DNA of 64,000 bases, taken from Pegea sp. RAD2-039. Its lineage: Eukaryota; Chordata; Thaliacea; Salpida; Salpidae. Shown here piece after piece: positions 47,480-60,570 of the stretch (its first letter is position 1; the number at the start of each line of letters is the position of its first letter). The notes beneath the pieces are model-generated. The model was given only the letters and a program-made list of their open reading frames with translations, was not told where the DNA came from and made no database searches. Location of the stretch: positions 186,001-250,000 of the forward strand of contig JAQGEQ010000240.1 in assembly GCA_034620365.1 (NCBI GenBank). The letters run 5' to 3'. Position numbers and translations under genes: made by a program.

Positions 47480-49680
47480 ACTTATATGTTACGACTAACC
47501 TGCAAAAATTCAAGGAAAAGCTTATAAGACCAGTGTAGAAGGGCACAAGGACGAACTCAGAGAATATGGTGCAGACTTTGCTGTAAAGAACACTTTCAAA
47601 AACGGTCAGTAGTCGTAGGTTCAGATGGCAACGTACATCCGATAGCTATCAGAATACACACCAGAAAAGCACAGCAACCCTAGTCAGCGGATACGCGCAC
47701 ATCTTGCTCACTGCTGATGTGGACTAAGATGCCTTTTATGAGAAATTCAGTCTCGTTAATTGCAACGTTTCCAAACATCTTATAGTTTCAGGTGATTCTA
47801 GGATAAAAGTAATTGTTGATCACCTTTCTTTAACTCCGTGTCTTATACGTTTTGATTTTGCAAGCTGAATTTTAATAGACAACTCCTTCTTGAGCTTTGT
47901 CATTCGCAAAATTGGTGCATTACCAACTAAATTCTTCTGACCAATTCACAACACAAGGCTTCCCGGAGACACACACGCTCTATGAAATTGCATCAACTAA
48001 ACCTTCTCTAGGTCAAACGTACCCTTCTAGGCAATGTCTTACTAAAAGGATCATACTTCAGTACGGATCGCAACAGCGATTACTTTCTAGTAAGCTAGAG
48101 GTTACATCCTTCAAATAAGATAATATACGAGTCCAAAACAAAAACAGCACGCAGACCGAGCTTCAACACCATCATAATACAATAATAGAACAATGAGCGA
48201 TCTTTACTGTTCGGCATAATTATTCGGTTGGGGAGAATGTGGTATGGCAGTAGAGTATTTTACTATTGATGTCAATGTGTTATTCTTCATAAATTTTGTT
48301 TGAAGTCTTATAAGCTTTTTTGAATCAGAACTTTACAGTGCAAAACGTTCTTTGAATGAAAATGAAAATTGAATTGTATAAGCTCCTTCACTGAGCTGTA
48401 TGGATTCAAGAATGTGAAATATGTTGATACTTAACCTTTTCATTAATTTGCACAAAAAGCTTCAGAATCTTGTTCATTGGCACTGGGAACGTTCTACTCT
48501 CTTTCATCCAGATGGATTTCTTGCCAAATGTTTCAACGGAATACTGCTATATATATATCTTCCACCCGGATATCCACGCAAAAATTGGACTAGCTTTCAA
48601 CAATTCAACTGTTCACACTACCATCCTTGCTTTTGTGTACAACGTCATGTGGATGTATGGATCATGAGTTTTGAAGCTTATCCGTTAAGTTTGGAGAGTC
48701 TTTGACTGAAGCTACAGAATTTTGATTGAACAGTTTCATTTGTTGATTTATCAAATAAACAGTAGAACCCTTGGTTTGTTTTCACGTGGCTGCTGCAACC
48801 ACATCACTTGCATCATTGATGTTATTCAAATTATTAAAACTTATTTTTTGCACAAATTGTTACCAGTTGTTGTGGCGTTATTGGAGCTTAGTGTAGTTAA
48901 ATCTTAGCAACGCTTAAAGTAGTATCTTTTGGCTATGCCTAGTATAGATTTAAATACGATTCAATTTGAATAAGTAAATTGAGTTTTTACTGTAACAAAG
49001 TTTTTTTATAAAACAAATGGATGTGTATTTATACCTAAAGCGCTGTCTATAGATCCAAATATTTCGTCGGCAACCAAAGACAACTACTTACTTGAAGAAA
49101 ACTTTTACCAGCTTTTTAAACAAGTTTGTGTCAAACAGAAATGATGAAGACAAACTGACTGCAATTCTTAATTGTTCAACTCCAGACGTTTAAGAATAAG
49201 TCAAAAGTTGCCGGAATTTTCATGATGTGATAGAGATAAATTTGACGAAGCAAGAAAAAGTTTCATTCTATCACTTAGAAATAAGAGATGCTAAAAGTTC
49301 CTGTGCTTATTCTAACCAATAAACAAGATGATGAAAGTTCAACTGCTGGAGCTCCTTGTCCTCTACGGGTTTCACCAAGTGCTATCAGGGAGAATACGGA
49401 TGATAACATAATGACTAGAGACGACTGAGACGAACTTAGTGTATATGTTTTTAATGGTGACGAGATTTGATGGTCTGGGTACCAGCAGTGGTAACGTCAG
49501 TCTACAGAGCGGCGTGGAGGTTCGGCGGTTCACCAGACCGTTTAAAGATGCACCTCTAAGGCGCTACGTTCGGGACTAATTGTCGTTGATAGTTATAATG
49601 ATACAACGTGTGATCTTTATTGTTTGGTCCAATTATTTGGTTGGGGAGAATGTGGTATAATAGTAAAGTATATTGCCGGT
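47480..49680 (+). mobile_element. Eroded LTR-retrotransposon-like region
   Basis: The sequence is less AT-rich than its surroundings. It contains two copies, about 75 bases each, of one motif block (48187-48262 and 49601-49675). Each has GGTTGGGGAGAA, which resembles a polypurine tract, directly followed by TGTGGTAT, which resembles the start of an LTR. Before the second copy, 49517-49580 reads VRRFTRPFKDAPLRRYVRD and a stop, like the basic C-terminus of a gypsy-type integrase. No intact protein frame and no full LTR were found, so the call rests on these end signals only. Confidence 0.45.
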
Positions 49681-51913
49681 CAGGTAAATCTCTTAAACGT
49701 CATTCTCGCTTAGACTTTTGTCAGACTGCCTAACGAGGCAGAAAGCATTACAGACAATTTTTTCAGTGGTATGATAAATAAAATTGCTTGGTGATGTTAT
49801 AACCCTTGCCTTTCTAATATTCTTTTACCTGCAGTATCAGCTATGGCTGGCTCACGAAAGATACTGAAGCACAGTCGAAAGCCTTTCTCGAAGTTGCAAG
49901 TTGATACAAATGAGATTGCTGTATACCTAACTGTTCTAACAAAAGTTTTATCTTTAAATTATTGTACTACTTACTAAAGGATTTTGTTCAAATACCGATG
50001 AGGTTTGTTATAGATTACAATTTTGGTTTAACAGCTGCTACCCTTTCTTAAGAAGTGATTAAATTAACAAAGTATGTGCGAGCGTAGTTTTGATGCTGCG
50101 TATTTATTGCGATCTGTTGTATATACTAACCTCTCAAGAGTTGCTCATAAATGTAATTGAACTTACAAAGTTGGATTTTAAATCAAAATAATCTTAAAGA
50201 TTGATAGAAAAAGTTTAAGAAATTCTGGATAATGTTTACAAACGGCAATAAAATTAATTGTAAAAGATTCGACTAAGAAGTTCTTAATTAAGGAACTGAA
50301 AAAGTCAGTTTATCTCAGAAAATTTTCTTAAACAGCTTCTATTTTAGCTGTTAAACTTCAATTCAATATCATCTACCAGTAGCTCACTTGTCGCTATAGT
50401 TTTATATCAACCAAATAATTTTAAGTTCAGATTTTATCAAAAAGTACAATTCTGGTATTTTTAAATTGATTTTTCTACAACCAAAAATCTGTTTGAATTT
50501 TTAAGAAAACATTCTTGTTTTCATATTATTTTATGTATCTAAAACTTCAAGTAAAAAAATTTTAAATGAAATATTTGGCAACAACCAAATGATACTAATA
50601 CAATCAACAATTTTTAAGTTTCGAAAGCATAGATTGTTATAAAGAACTAGCGAATTTTATAAACTTAATTCTCAACACTTAAAATCTTTTTTGTTTAAAT
50701 TGTCATCAGATTTTGGGGGATTTGAGCTAAGACGTTTTTCTTTAATATACAGAAACATTTTTTAAAAACTTCCTATCATTGTGATCTTATTGTTATCATT
50801 CAATCTTATATCATCCACAAATGTATAAAATAATGATGATGTGCTTATTGGAGAATTTTCTGCAAGTTTAGATCAACAAAACGTATTTCTAGTATTTTAA
50901 TCTTTCTTGAAAAAGTTCAATTGTGTTCTTCAACAAATATTGCATTTTTTCAGCGCACTATTGATTTTTAAGAATGACCTTTAGTGCTGATGCTAGCATG
51001 ATAAAATTGATAAACACACTGCGGGTATAGTTTCTACTATTACAGGGGAAAGTTTTTATCAGATATTTTTCAAATAAGCAAAAAATCAAATTCATTGTTG
51101 AAATTGTAACCTTTTTTTCAAATATCATTATAGTTATCTACAGACGTAATTTTTATAAGATTTTCATGCAAAGTAGCTTAATCTTTTTGAGCAGCGAAAC
51201 TAGAGCTTTGTTGAACAGATTTTTTTTACTAAAGAAATATCTAGTGATAGAGGATATAGCAAAAAAGATTTTATTTGGAAATTTTTTAGTTTAATAGAAG
51301 TTAATTTTTTACCTATACTGGTTATTAAATTTAATTTTATTAAATAAAAGTCATTTTCTGTAAAAAATCCTAAAAAGAAATACTAAGTAGTCGAACACGA
51401 AAAGGTCATTAAGCAATTGTGCAATTATTTGATTAAACTTTAATCAGTTAACTTTCAAAACAAAATAAATAATTAAAATGTTTGCAATAAAGTTAATGTT
51501 CTTAAATAAAACTACAAATCGCAAACTTATTGATTTTATTAAAGATTGATTTACACAATAGAGTACAGAGCACATAAGGATATTTACATCTTTAACAAAA
51601 TAATATCTTTATTCATCAGAAGCTCATACTCAAATAAGAGAATACAAAATGTTCAACAGTATTAGATAATCACAGAGTACAAAAAATGGCTTCACAAATA
51701 CTTAGCAGCATAATTATTCAGTAAGATTCATATTTTCAAAGTCTACCAAACACAGTCATAAGTACTTTAAGCTGAATTGCAATAAACAATTAGATAAAAA
51801 AGATTATTATAAAACTGATAATTTTCTAAATTGGCTCACAAGATTAAAAGAAGAAAATTTAAAACACATTTTTGAAACAATTATTTACATGTATACCTTT
51901 TTGCAAAAAGTAC
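49681..51913. other. Intergenic
   Basis: No gene is supported on either strand in over 2.2 kb. The sequence is AT-rich and has no repeat that I can match elsewhere in the window. The 3' UTR of the SEFIR gene should lie at its right end. Confidence 0.5.
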
Positions 51914-54900
51914 TTATATAAGTGCAGAAATCACAATCCTTTCAGCTAAAGTTTTTAACTCATCAAATAACTCATCTGCTACATTTTTAGCTATTTCGTT
52001 TAGAAAACATTTTAAATCATTTGGCATTTGATAACATTTCATTATAACATTTAACCTTACACTTTTAGTATATAATGGTTGATTACCGAAATAAATGACA
52101 AAAACTTCTGTCAAAGTAGAATTTATTTTACCATGACTTAACCATTCAACAGCAGCAGTCAATACATCGTTACTAGAATTAAGATTAGGTTCTATTATGA
52201 TAATTTGCTCACAGTTTTTACCAATTTGTTCACAAAACCAGCCTATGGGGTCAGAAATTGAACTATTCATATCCCACAGGTTACATTTAACGTTATTTTT
52301 CAGGCTCTCTTGTATTTTGTAAGCAAGTTTAGAAGTAAAATCCCAATGCGCAGGCCTTCCAGAAGAGTTGGAAGTTGAAGTTATTATTAAAGTTTCTTTG
52401 TTTAAGTTGTCTACAAAAAATTGTATTTAAATTATTAACGATATACAAAAGTTATTCATATTTCAACAACTTAGTTATTATCTTATGCTACAATTAAAGA
52501 ATAAGAATTCAATTTATCTGATTAATTGTTTTTAATTTTACCATTGAATTGTTCTTACTTTGTTGATAACCATGTTTTGTAACAAAACTCAAAGATGTTC
52601 GTTTACTCCATACAAGGATTGATAAAAGAGACAAAATGACGCAGCATAGTATGATAATGATAAGAACTGACAAAGATTGAAATTCATTCAAAAATTAGTT
52701 TTTTAATTAATTTAACCAATATATTCTAAATAATTTGAGCAATTTGTTTGTTAACTAAATTATTGCATTTGTGAAAAATAGGAGTAAAATTTAAAGACAT
52801 TAAAAGTTTTGTTTAAAGCAGTTGAAGAAATTTATTAGTGACTATAAGATCAATTTTGATTAATTTACTGTATGTAAGTAAAAAGAGACTTTAAAAAAAT
52901 AATTTAAGGTTCGTATAAAAGGGAAATACCAACATTAACTTACTGCAGCCTCTACTAAAAACGAAAAAAATTTAGAACATTGTTATAAATTATAGATGAA
53001 ATAAATTATAGTCAAATAATTATTCAATAAAAATTCACCTAGGAAGAAAAAAAAATTTAGCAAAAATTTTATATGTAATTAATAAAAAACTAATGAAGAC
53101 AATAACTTTAAAGTTCAAAACTTATCATCAAGATGTATACCAAGATAATGTATCAAAAATGTAGTAGAACATAATGTTTTATACATCAATTGAATTTAAA
53201 AAAAGAATAGTTCAAATTCAGAAATAAAACGTTATCTGATAAAGAATCGATTTATTGAGTAAATGTATAAAAAGAAACAATTTCACCTATGCTTGTTGAT
53301 AAATGTTGGTGCATTTCATCAATATCTAGATATAAAAAAGAAAATATATCAAAAACGTTTATCTGGTATTCAAACAAAGAGAAAATTAAAACCTTATCTT
53401 TTATTATTTCATTTTCTTCTTAACTTTTAGGAAGTTAAAACTTTTTAGATATTAAGTACTTTCAAGTTAATAAAAACCTTTTATCGTAATTGATTCATTA
53501 GAAATCCAATATTGTGTTGAAGCTGCTTAGAAAAATCAGATTAACACAAACAATTTACGAATTTACTCTGGGCCTAATAAACAAGAATTCTTAAGCAATA
53601 TGAGAAAAGAATTTAGTTTTTTTCAAATTTGTTAATTAAATAAAACTGAGGAAACTTTTCAAAAAATTAAAATCAAGTTTGATTTGAAAAATTGTCAAAA
53701 CACAAATTTATTCTGATCATTATTTCCATTTACACAATTAAATCGACTTAAAATTATAAAGAACAAAATAATAACCTGTAAATTCCGAGCAATCCACATG
53801 GTATTGGCAATTAGGGTTGATCGTGTTTCCTATTGTCATAGGTAAAGTGTACACAGTAACTGTAACTAAATTACTAGAGATTTTGTTACCACTTCCAAAG
53901 GTATTATAAATGAAATATACCTGGCAAAGAAATTTTTTAGAAATGTTTTTAAGAACCAAATACGTCAGTTAATGAAAAAAAATTTTGAAACTAGATGAAG
54001 ATGAATACAAGTTCAATTGCAGATCTTAACTTTAACAAGAAAGTACTTGTTCCATTTATAAGTATATATAGCAGCTTAGACGAAAGTCAAATGAATTTAG
54101 ATCTTAGAGGTAATCAATTTGCCATGAAGTACATCTTTTTCTTTCTATATTTATAACTTAATAGATGTTATTAGTGAAAATGTGTGTCAGCGAGAGGTGC
54201 TCTCTTCAGGCACCCCCCTTCGCATTTATTGTAATAAATTAATTAAAGTTTTACTATTAATGTAATTTTAACTAGTTTTATCAAAATTAGTATCTCTCAT
54301 AGTTGTTTTCAGTCAGGACCCTTAAATTTTGATTCAGTATCTGACCTCTTTCTTGCGTGCTTCTTCACCTATTTTGACACATTTGTAAGGATAAAAATAA
54401 CAAAGTTGAAGTTTTTTAATCGAAAAAGAATTTAAAGCTATTCAAAAATATCTTTTTGTGTTATTTCTAATTTTAATTGTCTATGAGCTAATATTTAATT
54501 TAATTTAGAGCTTTTTAAATGGAACATTTATTTTTAAGAAAGTTTTGACGAAAACAAAAACAACTTTTCATATAAATAGATTGGAAACTTGGTTCCTTCT
54601 ACACCAAAAGTAGTAATTTCAGAGCCTATAAATGTGCTGCAGGCCATTTTGAGTTGTAATCTTTAGACCAAATAATCAATTATAGATATGAAATCAATGA
54701 CTTGCAGATGATTCTAAGCCGCGTTTGATCTAAGTCTTATCTAAACCCCTTAAAGAAATCTACATCTTGATCTGAAAGCAGTTAAACATAATTTACCATT
54801 TAGCATTTGAAGTCAACATTTGGATGAATATTAATTATTTTAATGAAATCTTTTTTAGTAAGAAATGTCAAATAAGAAAAATCAATATTTTTTTAACAAA

Positions 54901-55559
54901 TACCATCTCATTATCAACAGATTGTATTCCTTTTTTCTCAAACTGAAGCTGAAACTTTGTTTCATACCGATGTACATCAAATGACAAATAGAATCCGTCC
55001 ACATACTTTATAAAATCATGCACTATCAACAAAAACAAGTAAAAATTTGATACCTTTATAAATAAACATTTAAAACATCAGAGATAAGATATCTATAATC
55101 AGAAACTGACTTGTAATATTCCATGTTACATTAACAACCTTATAACTTGTACCATTGATTATCTTTAAGTGACAATTTGCTTCACAATAAGGTTTAGGAG
55201 CAGTTGAACTCTTATTCAAGTTATATGGTTTGTCTCTGACCTCTACAAACAGTTGAAAGATTATTTTATATGTTTGATTTGAACGTAAAAGAAAAAAACA
55301 AGTTTAATTTTTATTTCAAAACTTTTTATACAATTTAATTCTCAAACTATAAATCATATTTAAAGGTTTTGATTTTTATATATCTTAAAAACAGAATATT
55401 TGAAAGAGACAAACCTCTTGATATACAGTTCAAAGAGTCATTTTGATCAGAATTTGAAGCTTTATCATGACATCTGTATATTCTATATGGAAACTGAGGA
55501 ACTATCGTGGAAGTTGAAGAAGTTAAAAGACATAACAATATAAATACTGATTGTATCAT
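51914..55559 (-). CDS. IL-17-receptor-like protein with SEFIR domain
   Basis: Single-pass receptor of 394 residues. Exons in coding order: 55559-55415, 55242-55111, 55022-54904, 53920-53776, 53325-53287, 52666-52559, 52410-51914; all phases join. A signal peptide (MIQSVFILLCLLTSSTS) leads into a cysteine-containing extracellular region with N-glycosylation sites. One membrane helix follows (VLIIIILCCVILSLLSILVW). The cytoplasmic part is SEFIR-like: a first strand ETLIITST, the segment HWDFTSKLAYKIQESL, then CNLWDMN, the conserved GWFCEQIGKNCEQIIII, and a final helical part. SEFIR domains of IL-17 receptors recruit Act1-type adaptors for NF-kB signalling; ligand and partner are not known here. 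The 39-nt exon is the least certain. The tail after SEFIR is short, unlike vertebrate IL-17RA. Confidence 0.82.
54118..54246 (+). mobile_element. CR1-like LINE, 3' UTR fragment inside a SEFIR-gene intron
   Basis: About 130 bases matching the LINE 3' UTR, from ATGAAGTACATCTTTTTC to the hairpin GAGGTGC, loop, GCACC and CCTTCGCATTTATTG with a short AATAAATTAATT tail. It lies antisense in the intron between coding exons 3 and 4 of the SEFIR gene. Confidence 0.88.
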
Positions 55560-56749
55560 TTTCTTGTAAAACTCTATAAAAAAAACAAAAAATGCATAAA
55601 ATCAAAATATATTTCAGTTTAAGATAAACTTTTAACTAAATAAAATCCACAAATCTAACAAAAATTTTATTTCCAATAAATATTAGCTAAAATTAATCTG
55701 ATTTAGAAAAAATAATAACATTTTTACAAACATTTCTAGATTAATATAAATATTTTAAAACAATCTTATAAACCACGATAAAACTAAGATATAATGTTTA
55801 CTTTATGATCAAGTCATTAACTTAACTTGAAGTTCGAATAACTATAAAATAAACAAACCGTGCTGTAAAAACATGTAAAAACAATTTATGAATCGCTTGT
55901 AGTAAAGCTAATACTCATTGTTAACGAGTATTTTGGCTACTCGATAAAAGCCATTTTAGGTATTTGTTGTATATTTACCTGATTAGTTTATCGGCTAATA
56001 TTTTATGTTTTCTTCATAAATTAAAGCAATTATAAAAAATTATCATTTATACAGATAATAAGAATAATGTTAAAGTTATATTTAAAACATGCTATGATTC
56101 AACAAATTTTTCTTACAACTATTTTTATCAAATTTTCGGGGTTTGGAAGCAAGTACAATTTTGCTTCTCTAATCGTTCTATGAAAACCTTTCATTATTTA
56201 ATTAAACAGAACTTTTTGCAAATAAAGCAGCAGTTGATTATTTTTACTATACATTTTCGTATTTGGTAAATATAGAAAAGCAGTCAGCTATAAGCTACAA
56301 GATTGTGTAATCAAAAGGTGATAGAAGAACTTAAAGCCGTAAACCCAAAATAAACTATTGAGTGAAATGAACACACTAAAAACTTTAGACAACGATATAA
56401 CATTATTATGATATAAGCTGAAATTTGGATTGGTTTAACTTAATCAATCTTATATTGTTTTTTAAAGTATGATTTATAAGTTCCATGGCCGTATAATTGC
56501 ATAGAAACCGTATTTATCTTTACAAACATAAAGTAATAATAAAAATTATCTGAGGTTTAGAATACCTTGAGTAAACTAGAAAAGAGGGTGCCTTTAAAGT
56601 GTAATTTTAAAAACGAGTAATCATTTAAATACTAGCGTTCAGTAAAAGAAAATTTGAAAATAGGTTTAAACAAGATAATCTATGGAAAACGTAAACAAAT
56701 GTGCAAAATTTAATCGACAGCAGGTCAAAATAAGCAACTTTTAAAATTT
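55560..56749. other. Intergenic, upstream of the SEFIR gene
   Basis: AT-rich. No gene, and no promoter element that I can defend. Confidence 0.5.
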
Positions 56750-59700
56750 ATATATTTATCTAAATAAACGCGAAATAGGGTGCCTGAAGAGAGCGCCTCT
56801 CGCTAACACACATTCTCACGAATAACATCTATTTAGTCAAAAATATAGAAAGCAAAAGATGTAACATTTGGCATTTCGATATCACTCAAAGCATAAAACA
56901 ATGAGCAATTACATAGAATTATAACAATATTAAAATAAGAGGAAAAATTCACAGTTTAGAAATGGCAGTGTTGACAATGTTATAACGGTGCAACTTCTTC
57001 TTGAACAACACAATTGATTCTGACATGACGATGTCTGATGGTAACTGGTTCCATGTACTAATTGTGCGGTATGAGAAAAAACATCGCTCTGATTAATGTA
57101 CCAGGTGATAAGGGCTTATTAAGATGTAATGTGTGTCGTCTGAGATGATATAAATTGAGGGAAGGACTAATGGAAAAACTAAACATTAAACTGAAGGTCA
57201 ATTAAATTGTTGATAATTTTCAAAATAAAAATTAAATCGTATTCAATTCGTCGGATTTCCAAAGTATCTAAATTGAAGAAACTAAGACGATGTTCATAAC
57301 TATCATATTTAATATTAAGTTTAATGCATACCAATATCGTAAATGTGGCCTGAACAGATTCGTTTTTTTTTTATATCACCAACTTGATATGGCATCCATG
57401 CACTAACATTGTATTCAAGAATTAGACGTACGCACAATTTGAAAAGATTGATAAGAAGTATGGGTTCTTAGAATTAAACGTTTTTATAATAAGGAAGACA
57501 AAGTTGATTGATTTTCCAAAGATTCGAAAACATAATTGCGCCATTTAAAGTCAGATGATAGAGTAATGCCAAGGTCTAGGACCGAAGATACTCGTTGAAT
57601 AATAAATCTATTGATGGAGTTTTGGTTCAAGCAATTTACAGCTGGTTTACGAGAAAAAGTTATAAGTTCAGACTTTGTGGACTGGATTCTCAGCTGCCAA
57701 TTCGTAGACCAGTTTTCTACAGTGTGTAGTTTGAAGTTTTGAAGGATTATAAGATAATAGTTTGATGTCATCTGGAAACACAAGCACTCTGACATCATCT
57801 ACTGATACTAGTCTTCTGATGAGGTCTTCAATTAAAATTAAAAAGAGAAGGCGACCCAGAACGGAACCCTGAAGAACACCACTGGTGATTTGACTAGGAG
57901 TAGATAAAGATCTTTCAACACGAGTTTGTTGGGTTCTATCTGATACGTAATCGTCAATAGACTGTTAATAAAGCTTTTGATTTCTAAATTTTGTTATACA
58001 ATTATGAGCTTGTTGTGTGGGACAGAACCAAACGCCTTAGCAAAGATGAGATATATGATGTCACAAGGAGTATTACTTTCATAATGGGATGTAAGCTCAT
58101 TAAGAAAAGTGAGATGTTGAGTCAGGGAAGATCTCCGTTTCACAAAGCCATGCTTGACATCAGATATTAGATGATGCTCCATCAAATGACTGGTCATAGG
58201 ATTGTGAATAATATGTCATGAGTTCTGCAGATAACTGAAGTCAACGAAACTGGTCTGTAGTTACGTGCGGTGCTTCTGGGACCCTTCTTATGAATTGGAG
58301 TAATAATACCTTTCTTGCAAATTTTTGGAACTCTTCCTTGCCTCAGAGTGAAAGAGGAAGTAGTTTTTCTTAAAAAACAAAGCTGGGATCTGATCAGGGG
58401 TGTTGGAAACTGATGATTTTAAAGAAGAAATAGCTTTAGATACCATATCGACCGTTATGTCGAGATATATCATCTCAGAGACATTTGTAAGAATGTCGGA
58501 GTTGGAAAGAGAAAGAGTATTGCCAACATTGGTTACAAAAAGGGCTATTAAATTGATTGTTTAGCAACTCAGCTTTATTATCTGGTTTCATCACAAGCTG
58601 GTCGCTGTTATCAAGTAAGGGAGGTTTTTGAGATCTCGTCTTAAGCTTGTGATTTATGAAACCAAAAAATATTTTCCTAGTAAAAATATTAGGTGAAGGT
58701 AAAACTGCACTTTCTCTTTCTAAATAGAAATTAGAAATATTTTTCTTGTAAACTATACAAAGATCTTTGTACAGAGAATTGATGGAAGGGTCTGTTTCAG
58801 TTTGTTTGTTTGTATAGGAGGTTTTTTAAATTTTGTAAATTCCTTAAATGTCTGGGCAAATGTGGTTTTTTGTTGACTCTATAAAAAGGTATGAATTTTT
58901 CGATTGACTCGTGAACGATGTTAGTAATCCTTGCGTAAATAGTACTGATGTCTTCGGTAGAGTTGAAAACGGAAATCCAGTCCACACCTGATAGAAACTT
59001 GTTAATACCCTTATAATTTCCAGTAAAAATTCCTTTTGCTTGAAGTTCTAACGTTCATAAAAAAGTTTGATGGAGCTTGATTTCAATCACGTTGTGATGT
59101 CAGAGCAAAAGGTACTTTTTGATCAACGTAGATAATATTCTTGGGTTTTGATGCGATAAGAAGATCCAAAGTATTACCACTAACTTGGGTCAGAAAAGTA
59201 ACCATCTGAGATAGATTATTTGCATTGAGGAAGCTTACAAGGGCATGACTTAGAAAGGGTGAATTAGTATTATCGCTATCCACGTTAAGCCATCTTCCAA
59301 TAAATGCTAAATTCGGGTTATTCCAATCAATTTTGCTAAAATTAAAATCCGCCAAAATATATAACTCAGGACACACAACATTCTTCAGAACCTTCAATAA
59401 GGCCTTAACAGTAATATCATCATTAATTCTAGAGGGTGGTAGGTAGGTACATATAAAACAAGAAAATTTGGACTTTGAGGAATGAAAATTAAAAGCGATA
59501 ATATCAAATCCTGGAAAATTAATGGGATTGATCTGAATTCTAAAGATCATGGGTACAAGTGATGATGACAAAAACAAATTACCGCCAAACAGAAAAGAAT
59601 CCGGATAAAACGGTTTTAAACAAGTTTCAGTAATAAAAACAAATGTGAAATCTCGAGAATGCAAAAGAGCTTTCAATCGGAAAATTTTGTTGATAATCGA

Positions 59701-60570
59701 TCCTGCGTTGAAGAACATACCTAATGTGATGGAAGAATTGTATTTTTGATGCTTGTGAGATTTGATGATGGGCTTCTGTAAATTGATATCTTGGGTATTC
59801 ACAATTGTGTGCAGATAGAGTTTGAAAAAAGAAGATGTGGGTCCAGTGGTTATTTTCCACTTCCATTTTTTTGAAAAAAACCCTGACAATTCTCAAGGAA
59901 CTCGAACTTTGTATTTGAAATCAGTTGGTTGGTCCTTCTGATTTCGGTTATACGCCTCTTTTAGAAGACTCTTATTTTCTAAGCGATCATCTTCACACAT
60001 ATCATGTGCTACTCTAATGCGCTCAATGTTTTTGTCAAGCCTTATACAGCTGGCCAAGAAACTTGTGTTTGTCCCAACTTTCCTGAAAGGACACTTTCAA
60101 TGATCTTTGATGATCTGAGCTTTTTGCTATAGGTCTAGTCATTGATACCTTTGAAACGTCCACAAAATCAAGGCTTTGAGAGCACATTTGATTAAAAAAC
60201 TTACTGTCATCATCTTTCTCAGTCTCAGAGACATTAAGGATGATGGCATTCTTTTCTCTGTCCTCACGGTCTAAAGTAAGTTTTTGGAGCGTGTCAGTGA
60301 CCTTCTTGGCAAGAAGCTGCACCATGTTAGCATTTTTGTCGGAACCGGGATCATCGACCAACGAAGCACATGTGACAGGTTTCTTTGTAGAGGCACCCAG
60401 ATAATTTATCGATTTAGACAAACTATAAATTTTGTTATTGACTTTGGCAACATCGTTTAGATATTTAGATTTAAATTTGGCCAATTCAGCGGATATAGAT
60501 TTGCTGATGTCGGATAGTATAGGTCTGGATTAGAATTAGATGAGGTAAATGTTATGTCAATGATTCTTTT
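56750..60570 (-). mobile_element. CR1-like LINE, near full-length but decayed copy
   Basis: Minus-strand copy with the same order as the 31823-35795 element: ORF1 (best frame 60035-60484), endonuclease (59083-59889, with FVFITETCL and YILADFNFSKIDW), RT pieces (58797-58985, 58288-58473, 57994-58197, 57484-57798), and the 3' hairpin near 56780-56820. Within the endonuclease the GGGVCVIYK block is deleted, the GDFN motif reads ADFN, and several stops break RT. It therefore cannot encode an active enzyme. It preserves the six-base T run that is five bases long in the other copy. No target-site duplication was found. Confidence 0.9.

Noticed and set aside
48421..48705. 94-residue frame with many aromatic residues
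   Set aside because: Two overlapping frames of similar quality, no recognisable domain and position inside an eroded repeat region.
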